Source: Noviherbaspirillum aerium
GTDB taxonomy: Bacteria; Pseudomonadota; Gammaproteobacteria; Burkholderiales; Burkholderiaceae_D
DNA: 64,000 nt
Direction: 5' to 3'
Assembly: GCF_008929045.1 (NCBI RefSeq)
Contig: NZ_VFAH01000001.1
Coordinates: 124,001-188,000, forward strand
The position numbers and the translations under genes are program-made. Below, piece after piece: positions 1 to 7,954 of the stretch (within the stretch, counting starts at the first letter, position 1; every line of letters begins with the position of its first letter). The notes below the pieces were generated by a model. That model ran no database searches, was not told the origin of the DNA, and worked only from the letters and a program-made list of their open reading frames with translations.

Positions 1-1154
1 AGCCATGCTCCCTGCGATGCCGCATTTCCCGTCATCGCGGCCACCTCTTCCGGTTCCACCCAGCGCACGAAATCCCCGGGCAGTCCAAGTTCCTGCAAGG
101 TGGCCTGCTGCACCCTCGCCTGTTCGCCGTCGCGCGCCAGCTGCAGCACCCCGCACTGGCGGCCGGCGAAGGCGGTGCCGATGCCGCCGAGCCGCGCCCA
201 CTGGGCGATCGCGAACAGGTAGGCGGCGCGCGCCAGCCGCGAGGCCTGGTTGCCGTCGCGCGACATCATCGGCATGACGATGCCCGCCAGGTTGCCGGAA
301 GCTTCCTGCGCCGGCCGCGCATGCCGCTCGATCAGCGTGACCTGCCAGCCGCGCGCGGCAAGGCGCTCGCAGGCGGCGCTGCCGGCAATGCCGGCGCCGA
401 TCACGATGGCGCGGCGGTCCTGCACCGACACGCGCGGCGGCTGTTGCCAGCGAGGTGCGAAACGGCCCACCAGCATCTGCGGCTTGCGGCCGAAACCGGG
501 CGGACGGTCGCAGAGAAAACCGGCCTGCATCAGCGTCCGCCGCACGTTGCCGGTCACGGTATAGGTGGCCAGCGTGGATTCCGGCGCGGCCAGGCGGTTG
601 AGACGCGCGAGGATCTGCGGCGACCACATCTCCGGATTCCGGCTGGGCGCGAAGCCGTCGAGGTAGAAGGCATCGGCGGCGGCCTGGATGTCGGGCAGGC
701 AGTCGGCGATGTCGCCGAACACCAGCGTGAGCACGATGCGTCCCTCATCAAGCATCAGCCGATGGAAACCCGCTACCAGCGGCGGCCAGGCGGCGCACAG
801 CTGCGCCGACAGCGGCTGCAGCTGCGGCCACAGGGAATGCAGCCGTTCCAGATCGGCGGCGGCGAACGGATGTTTTTCGATGGCCACGTAATGCAGCTGC
901 GCGGGGCGCTCCCGATCCTCGCGCCAGGCTTGCCAGGTCGCGAGGAAATTCAGGCCAAGCCCGAAGCCGGTTTCGAGGATGGTGAAACCTCGGCGCCCGC
1001 GCCAGCGTTCCGGCAGGCCGTTCCCGCCGAGGAAGACATGGCGAGCCTGCTCCAGGCCGCCCTCGGCGGAATGGTAGATGTCGCCATAGGCATCGGCATA
1101 GGGAATGCCGTCTTGCAGCTTCAGGGTGACGGGAGTCAGGCGATGAGCGGGCAT
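1..1154 (-). CDS. mnmC: Bifunctional tRNA (mnm5s2U34) modification enzyme MnmC, 5' part (C-terminus outside window)
   Basis: MnmC finishes the wobble-uridine modification mnm5s2U34: an FAD oxidase domain removes the carboxymethyl group and a SAM-dependent domain methylates the aminomethyl product. About 384 codons are visible. The N-terminal methyltransferase shows the SAM loop ETGFGLGLNFL and a later DAFYLDGFAPSRNPEMW segment. The FAD domain begins with the dinucleotide-binding motif IVIGAGIAGSAACERLAARG. The ATG at 1154 sits behind a purine-rich Shine-Dalgarno (TTCCTCCTCTTTTC upstream contains no better start) and gives the usual N-terminus MPAHRLTPV. The frame is open to base 1, so the end of the oxidase domain lies outside the window. 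Identification is by both domain motifs in the family order. Confidence 0.93.
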   Translation of the reverse strand, partial: MPAHRLTPVTLKLQDGIPYADAYGDIYHSAEGGLEQARHVFLGGNGLPERWRGRRGFTILETGFGLGLNFLATWQAWREDRERPAQLHYVAIEKHPFAAADLERLHSLWPQLQPLSAQLCAAWPPLVAGFHRLMLDEGRIVLTLVFGDIADCLPDIQAAADAFYLDGFAPSRNPEMWSPQILARLNRLAAPESTLATYTVTGNVRRTLMQAGFLCDRPPGFGRKPQMLVGRFAPRWQQPPRVSVQDRRAIVIGAGIAGSAACERLAARGWQVTLIERHARPAQEASGNLAGIVMPMMSRDGNQASRLARAAYLFAIAQWARLGGIGTAFAGRQCGVLQLARDGEQARVQQATLQELGLPGDFVRWVEPEEVAAMTGNAASQGAW

Positions 1155-1475
1155 GATGAAAAGAGGAGGAAGGACGTTTCATTGTAGCGGCGCACGGGCG
1201 CTCGCTCAAAAATCTGCGCCGCCGCATGCATGATGCGGCACGATTGTTTACACTCGCTGTTTGTCCGTACGGAACAAGCCATCGTCAACGATATTCCGGT
1301 GATGCGAGTTTAAGAAGGCAAGGATGGCGACATCCTGCCGGGACAAGAAAACCGGCGCTGCAAGGCCGAAGCCTTGCGCGCATTGTCGATGCAGTACCGG
1401 CGTGATTTTCGTCCAGCATTTGACCAACAGATTATTCATTCGCACCACCAGGCAGCCATCCACCTTACCGCCCCC

Positions 1476-1973
1476 ATGAAAACAGCCAGCACCGCCGACA
1501 CCGCAGCAGCAGCCCAACCTTACTATGCCGTGCGCCATTCGAAAATCCATGGCAACGGCGTATTCGCCACCCGCAAGATCCCGGAAGGCACCCGCATCAT
1601 CGAATACCAGGGCAAGCGCATCAGCTGGAAGGAGGCGGTGCGCCGTGAGAACCTGAAGCCGGCCGACAGCTTCCACACCTTCTTCTTCAGCCTGGAGAGC
1701 GGCAGGATCATCGACGGCGGCGACGAGGGCAACGATTCGCGCTGGATCAATCACTCCTGCGAGCCGAACTGCGAGGCGCGCGAAGAGGACGGCAAGGTGT
1801 TCATCTACGCGCTGCGCGACATCAAGCGCGGCGAAGAGCTGTATTACGACTATGGCCTGATCATGGAGCAGCGGCACACGCCGGCGCTGAAGAAGGCGTA
1901 TCAATGCCTGTGCGGCACGCCATCCTGCCGCGGCACCCTGCTGGCACCCAAGCGCAGGAAGAAGGCCGCCTGA
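1476..1973 (+). CDS. SET-domain protein-lysine methyltransferase
   Basis: A 165-residue protein that is almost only a SET domain, a fold that transfers methyl groups from SAM to lysine side chains. The family signatures are NHSCEPNC (about residues 92-99) and GEELYYDYG (119-127), followed by a short post-SET Cys cluster, CLCGTPSC (144-151), that with Cys99 could bind zinc. The tail KRRKKAA is basic. The ATG at 1476 was chosen because it lies just before the conserved YYAVRHSKIHGNGVFA start of the domain; no good ribosome-binding site is visible and an in-frame ATG at 1389 is an alternative. Bacterial homologues are common but their substrates are mostly unknown; none is suggested by the neighbours (mnmC divergent, sugE convergent). 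Confidence 0.88.
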   Translation: MKTASTADTAAAAQPYYAVRHSKIHGNGVFATRKIPEGTRIIEYQGKRISWKEAVRRENLKPADSFHTFFFSLESGRIIDGGDEGNDSRWINHSCEPNCEAREEDGKVFIYALRDIKRGEELYYDYGLIMEQRHTPALKKAYQCLCGTPSCRGTLLAPKRRKKAA

Positions 1974-2049
1974 TCGCCGGAGGCGTTGAGCGCGTCGGAT
2001 GCGACGTGCCGCGTGGGCGGGCATGCCGGCCCACGCGGCCCTGCCGGTT

Positions 2050-2364
2050 CTATTCGAAAAACTTCAGCCCGGCCACGCCGCACAGGATGAGCCCGACGCA
2101 GGCCAGCTTCGCAGCCGAGGCCGATTCGCCCAGCAGCACGATGCCCAGTATGGCGGTGCCGGCGGTGCCGATGCCGGTCCAGACCGCATAGGAGGTGCCG
2201 GCGGGCAAGGTCTTCATCGCCACGCCGAGCAGCACCACGCTCAGGATCATCGATACGATGGTGCCGACGGAAGGCCACAGCCGCGTGAATCCTTCGGTGT
2301 ATTTCAGGCCGATGGCCCAGCCGATCTCGAGCAGACCGGCGATCAATAGCAGTATCCAGGACAT
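2050..2364 (-). CDS. sugE: SMR-family guanidinium exporter SugE/Gdx
   Basis: A 104-residue small multidrug resistance protein with four membrane helices. The first helix contains [18 protein letters not shown] with the essential membrane glutamate (E14 region) in the WAIGLKY context typical of the Gdx/SugE branch, which exports guanidinium in exchange for protons as a dual-topology dimer; the EmrE branch has a different helix-1 signature. The gene is preceded by two ACGR-loop hairpins that form a guanidine-II riboswitch, which independently supports the Gdx assignment. The ATG at 2364 lies about 20 nt after the second hairpin, with a weak GAAAG ribosome-binding site. It is transcribed in the same direction as siaABCD, with 181 bp between siaD and sugE. 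Confidence 0.93.
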   Translation of the reverse strand: MSWILLLIAGLLEIGWAIGLKYTEGFTRLWPSVGTIVSMILSVVLLGVAMKTLPAGTSYAVWTGIGTAGTAILGIVLLGESASAAKLACVGLILCGVAGLKFFE

Positions 2365-2383
2365 TGTTTTTCTTTCAGGGGGT

Positions 2384-2429
2384 CCGTGGCCGTCCACGGG
2401 ATGACAGGGAAAGACGGGTTCGTACCCGT
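2384..2429 (-). promoter_or_regulatory. Guanidine-II (mini-ykkC) riboswitch controlling sugE
   Basis: Two short perfect hairpins lie in the sugE leader. Read on the minus strand, the first is ACGGGT-ACGA-ACCCGT (2429-2414) and the second CCGTGG-ACGG-CCACGG (2399-2384), joined by a 14-nt linker. Two tandem stems each capped by an ACGR tetraloop are the defining features of the guanidine-II class, whose dimer of loops binds guanidinium and frees the downstream ribosome-binding site. The second stem ends 19 nt before the sugE ATG. Class and target gene agree, so confidence is high although no covariance search was run. Confidence 0.9.
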
Positions 2430-2545
2430 TTTCATGAGGCGGATGCGGGGCCAGCCCGCATTGAGGCGACGGCACAAGAGCTGCAAAGGCCGCCGCGCAG
2501 AAAGCAAGTGTAGCCGAAACGGCGGCTTCTTTCAGTTGGCAGAAC

Positions 2546-3337
2546 TCAGGGCGCGATCCTGTAGCAGTTGCGGCCGTCGCGCTTGGCGTCGAACATGGCC
2601 GCGTCGGCGCGGTTGATGGTCTCCGACACTGTCTCTCCATGGCGGCGTTCGGCGATGCCGAAACTGGCCGACAGCGCCAGCCGCGTATCCCCGGCCGAGA
2701 TATCGAGCGCCATGACCGCATGGCGCACCCGTTCGACCATGATGGCGGCTTGCACGGCGCCGATCTCGGGCATGATGATCATGAATTCCTCGCCGCCCCA
2801 GCGGCCGCAAAGATCATAGTCGCGCACGCTTGCCACGATGGCATGCGCGATCTCGATGAGCGCCTTGTCGCCGGCTTCATGGCCATGTGCGTCGTTGACC
2901 GACTTGAAACGGTCGACATCGAGCATGGCGACCGTCAGCGGCCGGTGCAGCCTGTCGGCGCGCGCCGACTCTGTCTTCATCCGCTCCATCAGCATGCGGC
3001 GGTTGCCGATGCCGGTCAGCGCATCGCGGGTGGACGCCTCTTTCAGCGCTTCATTGAGGTCGCGCATCATCGACTGGTAGCGGTCGGAGATGCGGGCGAT
3101 CTTTTCCAGCTGGCGCAGCTGCTTCTGGTAGCGCTCGGCAAGCGACAGCTTTTCCTCGCGGCTGACATGCTGGTAGCGGTCGGAAATGCGGGTGACGCGG
3201 TCGATCTGGTGCAGCAGTCCGCGGAACTCCGCATACAGCTCGTCGAGCGCCGGCCGCAGCGGATTGTCCTGATGGCTCGCATCGGAAAGCAGGCCCTCGA
3301 CTCTCTGCTCGATGTGTTTGTCGCTGCGCACGCTCAA
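2546..3337 (-). CDS. siaD: Diguanylate cyclase SiaD
   Basis: A 263-residue cytosolic diguanylate cyclase making c-di-GMP from two GTP. Residues 1-95 form a charged helical stalk in which RISDRYQ occurs twice, matching the coiled-coil N-terminus through which SiaC activates SiaD in Pseudomonas aeruginosa. The GGDEF domain (about 100-260) carries the active-site motif GGEEF preceded five residues upstream by the I-site RDYD, so product inhibition is expected. The only start that keeps the stalk is a TTG at 3337 overlapping the siaC stop (TTGA); a GTG two codons later is possible. A non-ATG start coupled to siaC would keep its yield low. It is the last gene of the siaABCD operon. Confidence 0.93.
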   Translation of the reverse strand: MSVRSDKHIEQRVEGLLSDASHQDNPLRPALDELYAEFRGLLHQIDRVTRISDRYQHVSREEKLSLAERYQKQLRQLEKIARISDRYQSMMRDLNEALKEASTRDALTGIGNRRMLMERMKTESARADRLHRPLTVAMLDVDRFKSVNDAHGHEAGDKALIEIAHAIVASVRDYDLCGRWGGEEFMIIMPEIGAVQAAIMVERVRHAVMALDISAGDTRLALSASFGIAERRHGETVSETINRADAAMFDAKRDGRNCYRIAP

Positions 3338-3714
3338 CCTGCCTGGCTGCTGATCATGAAGGGAAAGCTGCAGTCTTCCCTGAACTCCTCCGCCAGTTCG
3401 GCCACGCGTTCATTCTGTTCGTCGTAATACCAGTTGACCGCCACGTCGCGCCTTGCGCGGTGCGCCTCCTCGAGCATGTCGAAAATGTCCATCATGGCCT
3501 TGACGCTGCTGGTGTTCAGATAAAGCAGATGCAGGTTGAGGACGAGCTTGCGGTCGCCGGCGGCGAAGTAATTGTCTATCCACTGCATCACCGGAGAAAA
3601 CAGCTCGTAGGAATTCTCGGGATAGGAGTCGCCGCGCATTTCAATGAGGCCGGCCTGGGCATCGGCGGAAATGGAGGGCGTTGACTGGGTACCGTCTATG
3701 TGCAGATTATTCAT
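3334..3714 (-). CDS. siaC: Regulatory phosphoprotein SiaC (DUF1987)
   Basis: A 126-residue member of the SiaC family. In P. aeruginosa unphosphorylated SiaC binds and activates the cyclase SiaD; SiaB phosphorylates it on Thr68 and SiaA removes the phosphate. Here the hydrophobic strand LVLNLHLLYLNTSSVKAM places a threonine exactly at position 68, inside the NTSS motif, so the switch residue is conserved. The ATG at 3714 follows siaB by 18 bp and the stop overlaps the siaD start. Gene order and spacing indicate one operon. Confidence 0.94.
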   Translation of the reverse strand: MNNLHIDGTQSTPSISADAQAGLIEMRGDSYPENSYELFSPVMQWIDNYFAAGDRKLVLNLHLLYLNTSSVKAMMDIFDMLEEAHRARRDVAVNWYYDEQNERVAELAEEFREDCSFPFMISSQAG

Positions 3715-3732
3715 TCCTGTTCCTTACCGGGG

Positions 3733-4272
3733 TTACATGACGACGCGCAGGCTGAAGAAGGCGCGGCCATCTTCCAGCGTCTGCAGCGAGCAGGAGAGCG
3801 GTTCGCTGGCCTTGCGCGCCAGATCGATCAGGCCGAGCCCGGCGCCGCTGGTGCTGCCATCCTCGCGCGGCTTGCGCAGCTGCTCCTTGTAGCGCGCCTT
3901 GAGTTCGGTCTTGTCGAGCGCGGCGAGCTGCTGCACGCACCCGGTCAGGCCGGCGCCGTCGGCGCTGTCGACGATATTGCCGGCCAGGACCACGTAGCGC
4001 CCTTCGGCATCCCGCGCGATGACCACGGTGGCCGATGCCTCATTGTCGGCCCAGCCCTTGCGCGCCGCATAATGGCGGATGTTCTGCGTCATCTCGATAT
4101 AGGCGCCGAAGACATCCATGGCCGACGATGGCGTGGCGTTTTCGAGCTTCATGTAGTTGCGCAGCGCATTGCCGATCTCTTCGATCAGGCTTCTGGTCAA
4201 AGGACCGTTGAAGCAGAGCATGATGCGCTGCTGGTTGTAGGTTTGCTGCAATGAGAACAAGTCGATCAGCAT
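3733..4272 (-). CDS. siaB: SiaB-family protein kinase
   Basis: A 179-residue protein positioned between siaA and siaC and matching the SiaB family, a GHKL-like kinase that phosphorylates SiaC and thereby switches off c-di-GMP synthesis by SiaD. Recognisable parts are the N-terminal FNGPLTRSLIEEIGNALR segment, an EMTQNIRHYAARKG helix that would hold the catalytic Glu/Asn, and the glycine-rich lid TSGAGLGLIDLARK (about 143-156). It starts at 4272, 21 bp after siaA ends. Assignment rests on motifs plus the complete four-gene context. Confidence 0.92.
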   Translation of the reverse strand: MLIDLFSLQQTYNQQRIMLCFNGPLTRSLIEEIGNALRNYMKLENATPSSAMDVFGAYIEMTQNIRHYAARKGWADNEASATVVIARDAEGRYVVLAGNIVDSADGAGLTGCVQQLAALDKTELKARYKEQLRKPREDGSTSGAGLGLIDLARKASEPLSCSLQTLEDGRAFFSLRVVM

Positions 4273-4293
4273 GGAATATCCGTAACGTCAGTA

Positions 4294-6303
4294 TCAGTTG
4301 AATCGAAAACAGACCACCGTGATGTCGTCGCGCTGGGCATGGTCGCCCTGATAGGCGGCCAGTGTGGAGGCAAACGCTTCGCCCTGCTCTGCCAGCGGCC
4401 GGCGGGCATGCCGGCGCAGCATGTCGATGAAGCGCGCATTGCCGAAACCGAAGCCCTTGTCGCCGCCGGCCTGGTCGAGGAAGCCGTCGGTGGTGAGATA
4501 GAAGGTGCGCGCCGGCAGCAGGTCGACCGTCTGGTTCGCATAGTCGCCCCGCTGGCGGTCGCCGAGCGAACGGCGGCCGCCTTTGGCGCAGTTCACCTCG
4601 CCGCTTTCGTCGCTTTCGCCGCCCTCGCTCCAGTAGAGCGAAATCTTGGCGCCGGCGAAGGTCGCGCGGCGGCTTGCGAAATCGACATGCACCAGTCCGG
4701 CATCCATGATGGTGGCGATGTCGCGCTGGCCGCCGCGGGCATTGAGCATGGAGCGCACCACTTCGTCGGTGCGGGTCAGTATGGCGGCGGGATCATGGGC
4801 TCCGGCCTCGTCGACCGCCTTGTCCACGGCGGCGCGCGCCAGCATGGTCATGAAGGCGCCCGGCACGCCATGGCCGGCGCAGTCGACGACGCCGATCAGG
4901 CAACCGCCTTCAACCTCGCGGTAGACATAGAAGTCGCCGCCGACCACATCGCGCGGACGCCACAGCACGAAATGATTGTCGCCCAGCGCGGCGGCCAGTT
5001 CACGGTCCGGCAGGATGGCGCGCTGGATCAGGCTGGCGTAGGAGATCGAGTCGCTGATCTTCTTGTGGGCCACGCTCATGTCGCGGTTGGCCTGCACCAG
5101 TTCCCGCGTTCTTTCACGCACGGTGTCTTCCAGTTCCTCGGTATGGCGGCGCACCTTGCCGGCCATGGCGGCGAAGGCGGCGGTCAGTTCGCCGATCTCG
5201 TCATTGCGGGCCGGCGGCAGGGCCAGCGCGTAATTGCCGGCGGCCATTTCCCGCGCCGACTGCTTGAGCTTGAGCAGCGGCGCCAGCACCAGCCGGTTCA
5301 TCGCGTACACGAAGCCGGCCATCACCATGCCCACCAGCAGGAATACCGCCAGCGCGATCCATGTCGGCAGGCTGGTATCGATCACTTCGGCGGCATCGAG
5401 GTCGACCGCGGTCAGCACATGCCATTTGAGTTCCGGAATATAGGACGCGGCCAGCAGCTGCTTCTTGCCATGCAGCGTGGCGAAGAAGGGCTCGGTGGTG
5501 CCGGGATGGCGGGCGGCGCTATCGAGCGCGGCGCGGGCGCGTGCCGCATCGCCCTTGTGCTCGAGCAGGCCGAACAGGGATTTGCCGCGCGCATCCACGC
5601 CGGCGCCGGAATTGAAGGCGATGTGCCGGTTGTCGGGATGCGCCTGGATGGCGCCGTTGACATCGACGATCATCGGCGTCACGCCGCGCTCGGAGGTGGC
5701 GATGAAGTCGCGCAGGAAGTCCGACAGGTCGAGGCCGGTGCCGCACAGGCCGAGCTTGCGCTCGCCGTCGCGCACCAGCACGTTGAACCATACCTTGGTC
5801 AGGCCGAGCTTGGGGTCGGGGTCGACATTGATGTTGAACGGCGCATCGCTCTTGAGCGAATTGAAGAACCAGATGTCATGCGGATCATCGGGCTTGATCG
5901 AATAGCGCGGCTCGCCGTTGGTCGGGGTCTTGGTATCGGAAAAGTAATAGTGATATGACAAGGCGGAAGCGAGGAAGAACGACTTGTCGTCGAAGTCGTT
6001 GCGGAAGCTTTCCGCTTCCTGCAGCGCCATGGCCTTCTTTTGCGGATCGTTCTCGTCCTTGAGCCACTGCTGGATCGACTGCGAGCGCGCCAGCCGCAGC
6101 GACAGCGCCAGCTCGCGGGCCACCGGCGCGAGGATGCGCTCCCGGTTCAGGAGCGTGAAGTTGCGCGTAAACGCCGCACCGAGATGCGAGCGGATGGATT
6201 CCACCGCCTGCCAGCCCGCCACGCCGGCCAGCAGCAGTACCAGCATGCAGGTGCCGAACAACGCGAGAACGGATTTGCCGCGCAGTCCGAGAGCGCCTGT
6301 CAT
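4294..6303 (-). CDS. siaA: Membrane PP2C-type phosphatase/sensor SiaA
   Basis: A 669-residue receptor phosphatase heading the siaABCD operon. Domains in order: transmembrane helix about 12-34, a periplasmic Cache-like sensor to about residue 300, a second membrane helix (WIALAVFLLVGMVMAGFVYAM), a HAMP linker ending in a helical coil, and a SpoIIE/PP2C phosphatase. The metal-binding motifs VGGDFY and VVDCAGHGVPGAFMTML and the final RDDITVVCF are intact, so it should dephosphorylate SiaC and switch on SiaD. The ATG at 6303 was chosen because CCGGAG lies seven bases upstream and the first helix follows at once; a longer open frame reaches 6468 but reads through the promoter region. The ligand of the sensor is not evident. 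Confidence 0.93.
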   Translation of the reverse strand: MTGALGLRGKSVLALFGTCMLVLLLAGVAGWQAVESIRSHLGAAFTRNFTLLNRERILAPVARELALSLRLARSQSIQQWLKDENDPQKKAMALQEAESFRNDFDDKSFFLASALSYHYYFSDTKTPTNGEPRYSIKPDDPHDIWFFNSLKSDAPFNINVDPDPKLGLTKVWFNVLVRDGERKLGLCGTGLDLSDFLRDFIATSERGVTPMIVDVNGAIQAHPDNRHIAFNSGAGVDARGKSLFGLLEHKGDAARARAALDSAARHPGTTEPFFATLHGKKQLLAASYIPELKWHVLTAVDLDAAEVIDTSLPTWIALAVFLLVGMVMAGFVYAMNRLVLAPLLKLKQSAREMAAGNYALALPPARNDEIGELTAAFAAMAGKVRRHTEELEDTVRERTRELVQANRDMSVAHKKISDSISYASLIQRAILPDRELAAALGDNHFVLWRPRDVVGGDFYVYREVEGGCLIGVVDCAGHGVPGAFMTMLARAAVDKAVDEAGAHDPAAILTRTDEVVRSMLNARGGQRDIATIMDAGLVHVDFASRRATFAGAKISLYWSEGGESDESGEVNCAKGGRRSLGDRQRGDYANQTVDLLPARTFYLTTDGFLDQAGGDKGFGFGNARFIDMLRRHARRPLAEQGEAFASTLAAYQGDHAQRDDITVVCFRFN

Positions 6304-6418
6304 GTCATCTCCGGTGGAAAAATAATGATTATGGGAAATTCTGACAGCCATCGCGTTGCACTGCAATGTCAAATGGCTATATCCGACCAGGCTGGTACGG
6401 CATTTTTGCCGCGACTTG

Positions 6419-6745
6419 TCAGTTTGGCAGCACCATCCATTGCCAGCCGAAGAACACCAGGAGGGCAATCATGATGGTCAGCAGCTGGCGGCGGGTGGCC
6501 GCGCAGACCAGGATGGCGACGATGGCGGCAACCAGCTGCGGATTGCGCCAGCTCAGCTCCAGCCCCTCGCCGCGCGGCGCCAGCACCATCGGCACGATGA
6601 TGGCGGTGAGCACGGTGACCGGCACGAAGCCCAGCGCCTGCTGCAGCCACGGCGGAAAGGCCACGCGTCCGCCGAGCACGAAGATGGTGGCCTTGATGGC
6701 CACCGTGACGGCGGCCATGCCGAGAATCATCAGCGTGTAATTCAT
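6419..6745 (-). CDS. azlD: AzlD-family branched-chain amino acid exporter subunit
   Basis: A 108-residue membrane protein with about four helices, the small partner of AzlC. The helix-loop pattern, with VAIKATIFVLGGRV near the start and SWRNPQLVAAIVAILVCAATRRQLL in the second half, matches the AzlD family. Its ATG at 6745 overlaps the azlC stop by four bases (ATGA), so the two are translationally coupled, as expected for subunits of one exporter of branched-chain amino acids. Promoter sequence for siaA lies just downstream. Confidence 0.9.
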   Translation of the reverse strand: MNYTLMILGMAAVTVAIKATIFVLGGRVAFPPWLQQALGFVPVTVLTAIIVPMVLAPRGEGLELSWRNPQLVAAIVAILVCAATRRQLLTIMIALLVFFGWQWMVLPN

Positions 6746-7485
6746 GCGGCGTCCTCCTTTGCCTGGCGCTTGGCCTGCCGGCTGAAACCCGCATGACGGC
6801 GCGACATGAGCATGCCGACCGCGACGCCGATCAGCACCGCCGACATCAGGCCCAGCTTGTACGGCAGGTCGCGCAGCAGGAAGGCGAAGGCGCCCGCCGC
6901 CAGCGCCGCGGCCAGATGCGGCAGCCGGCCCAGCTGCGGCACGACGATGGCAATGAAGGTGGCCACCATCGCGAAATCCAGGCCGAGCGACTGCAGCTGC
7001 GGAAACACCGAACCGAAGGACAGCCCGACCAAGGTCCATGCCTGCCAGTTGCCATACATCGCGATGCAGGAGCCGAGGAAATACCAGTGGCCGAGCGGCG
7101 CCTGCGGATGGCGGCTGTAATAGCCGTTCATCACGGCGAAGGTTTCGTCGGTCAGGAAGAAACCGAGCGTCCAGCGCCAGCGCGCCGGCAGATGGGCGAC
7201 ATGCGGCAGCAGCGTGGCCGCATACAGCATGTGGCGCAGGTTGACGATGAAGGTGGTCAGCCAGATCACCAGCATGCCGGCATGGCCGGCGACCAGGCCG
7301 GTGGCGATGAACTGGCTGGAGCCGGCATAGACGCTGAGCGACATCAGCTGCCCCTGCCAGGCGGCGAGCGGGCCGGCCGTGACCAGCGTGCCGAAAATGA
7401 TGCCGAACGGCGCGGCGCCGACCAGCATGGGCAGCGTATCGCGGGCGCCGGCGGCGAAACTGGAAAAACGGGTGGAATGCGGCAT
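6742..7485 (-). CDS. azlC: AzlC-family branched-chain amino acid exporter subunit
   Basis: A 247-residue inner-membrane protein, the large subunit of the AzlCD exporter. The family motif GAAPFGIIFGTL lies in the first helix, followed by YAGSSQFIATGL and NLRHMLYAATL. The ATG at 7485 is preferred because AAAGGA lies seven bases upstream; an in-frame ATG at 7500 has no ribosome-binding site. It is followed directly by azlD with a four-base overlap. The charged tail RRHAGFSRQAKRQAKEDAA ends in the cytoplasm. Confidence 0.92.
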   Translation of the reverse strand: MPHSTRFSSFAAGARDTLPMLVGAAPFGIIFGTLVTAGPLAAWQGQLMSLSVYAGSSQFIATGLVAGHAGMLVIWLTTFIVNLRHMLYAATLLPHVAHLPARWRWTLGFFLTDETFAVMNGYYSRHPQAPLGHWYFLGSCIAMYGNWQAWTLVGLSFGSVFPQLQSLGLDFAMVATFIAIVVPQLGRLPHLAAALAAGAFAFLLRDLPYKLGLMSAVLIGVAVGMLMSRRHAGFSRQAKRQAKEDAA

Positions 7486-7954
7486 GAAAAATCCTTTCAA
7501 CCGCGCATGGTAAACCGGGAAGGCGGCGGCGACTTGTACGAACTTGCGGCGATGCCGCGGCAGTCGACCGCGTTACAAGATCACATCTTTTCCTGCCCGG
7601 CTGCGTTGCATTCGATAGTCCCGCCCTGGGCTGGGCCTGCGACATGGCTTGCCGGGCAGGAAATCCGCCGATCCCATGCGTAATGAATCACCTGGAATCG
7701 GTACGTGCCTTCCATCGGCCGCCATTGTCCCTTGGCTGCCCGGAAACGAACCTGGAAAAAAATGGAGTGAAGACAAGATGTCTCCACTCCAAACCTCAGG
7801 AGACACTGAGGAGAGACTGCATGTGCGCCGCCGCGAGTTGCGGCGACGGCGCGCACGCGATACCAATGCGGCTGCCAATGCAACCACGGGCAGCAATGTA
7901 TCAGTCCTCAGGCCGGAGAAAATCTTGAAAGTCGCGCCATCCTGCTAAGAAGAT
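7486..7954. other. Intergenic region between azlC and a secreted-protein gene
   Basis: About 470 bases without a convincing gene. It holds an intrinsic terminator read on the minus strand (7756-7791) and a second small hairpin just upstream of it (7794-7811). The azlC promoter is presumably between 7486 and 7755, but no clear -35/-10 pair could be fixed. Overlapping short frames on both strands have unconvincing composition. Confidence 0.6.
7756..7791 (-). terminator. Rho-independent terminator, possible attenuator
   Basis: On the minus strand TGGAGTG-G-AGACA pairs with TGTCT-T-CACTCCA around a three-base loop: 12 Watson-Crick pairs and one G-U, followed directly by seven T. It is a textbook terminator for transcripts from the secreted-protein gene ending at 7955, about 165 bases upstream. 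GTCTCC at 7805-7800 could pair with GGAGAC in the first arm and so compete with the terminator. Confidence 0.85.

Noticed and set aside
4339-5958. Open frame of 539 codons antisense to siaA
   Set aside because: Composition mirrors siaA codon bias, no ribosome-binding site, and siaA has all its domain motifs on the other strand.
7821-7928. Thirty-five-codon frame with a GAGGAG ribosome-binding site
   Set aside because: It overlaps the minus-strand terminator/hairpin region and has unconvincing amino-acid content; the purine run is explained by the hairpin arm.
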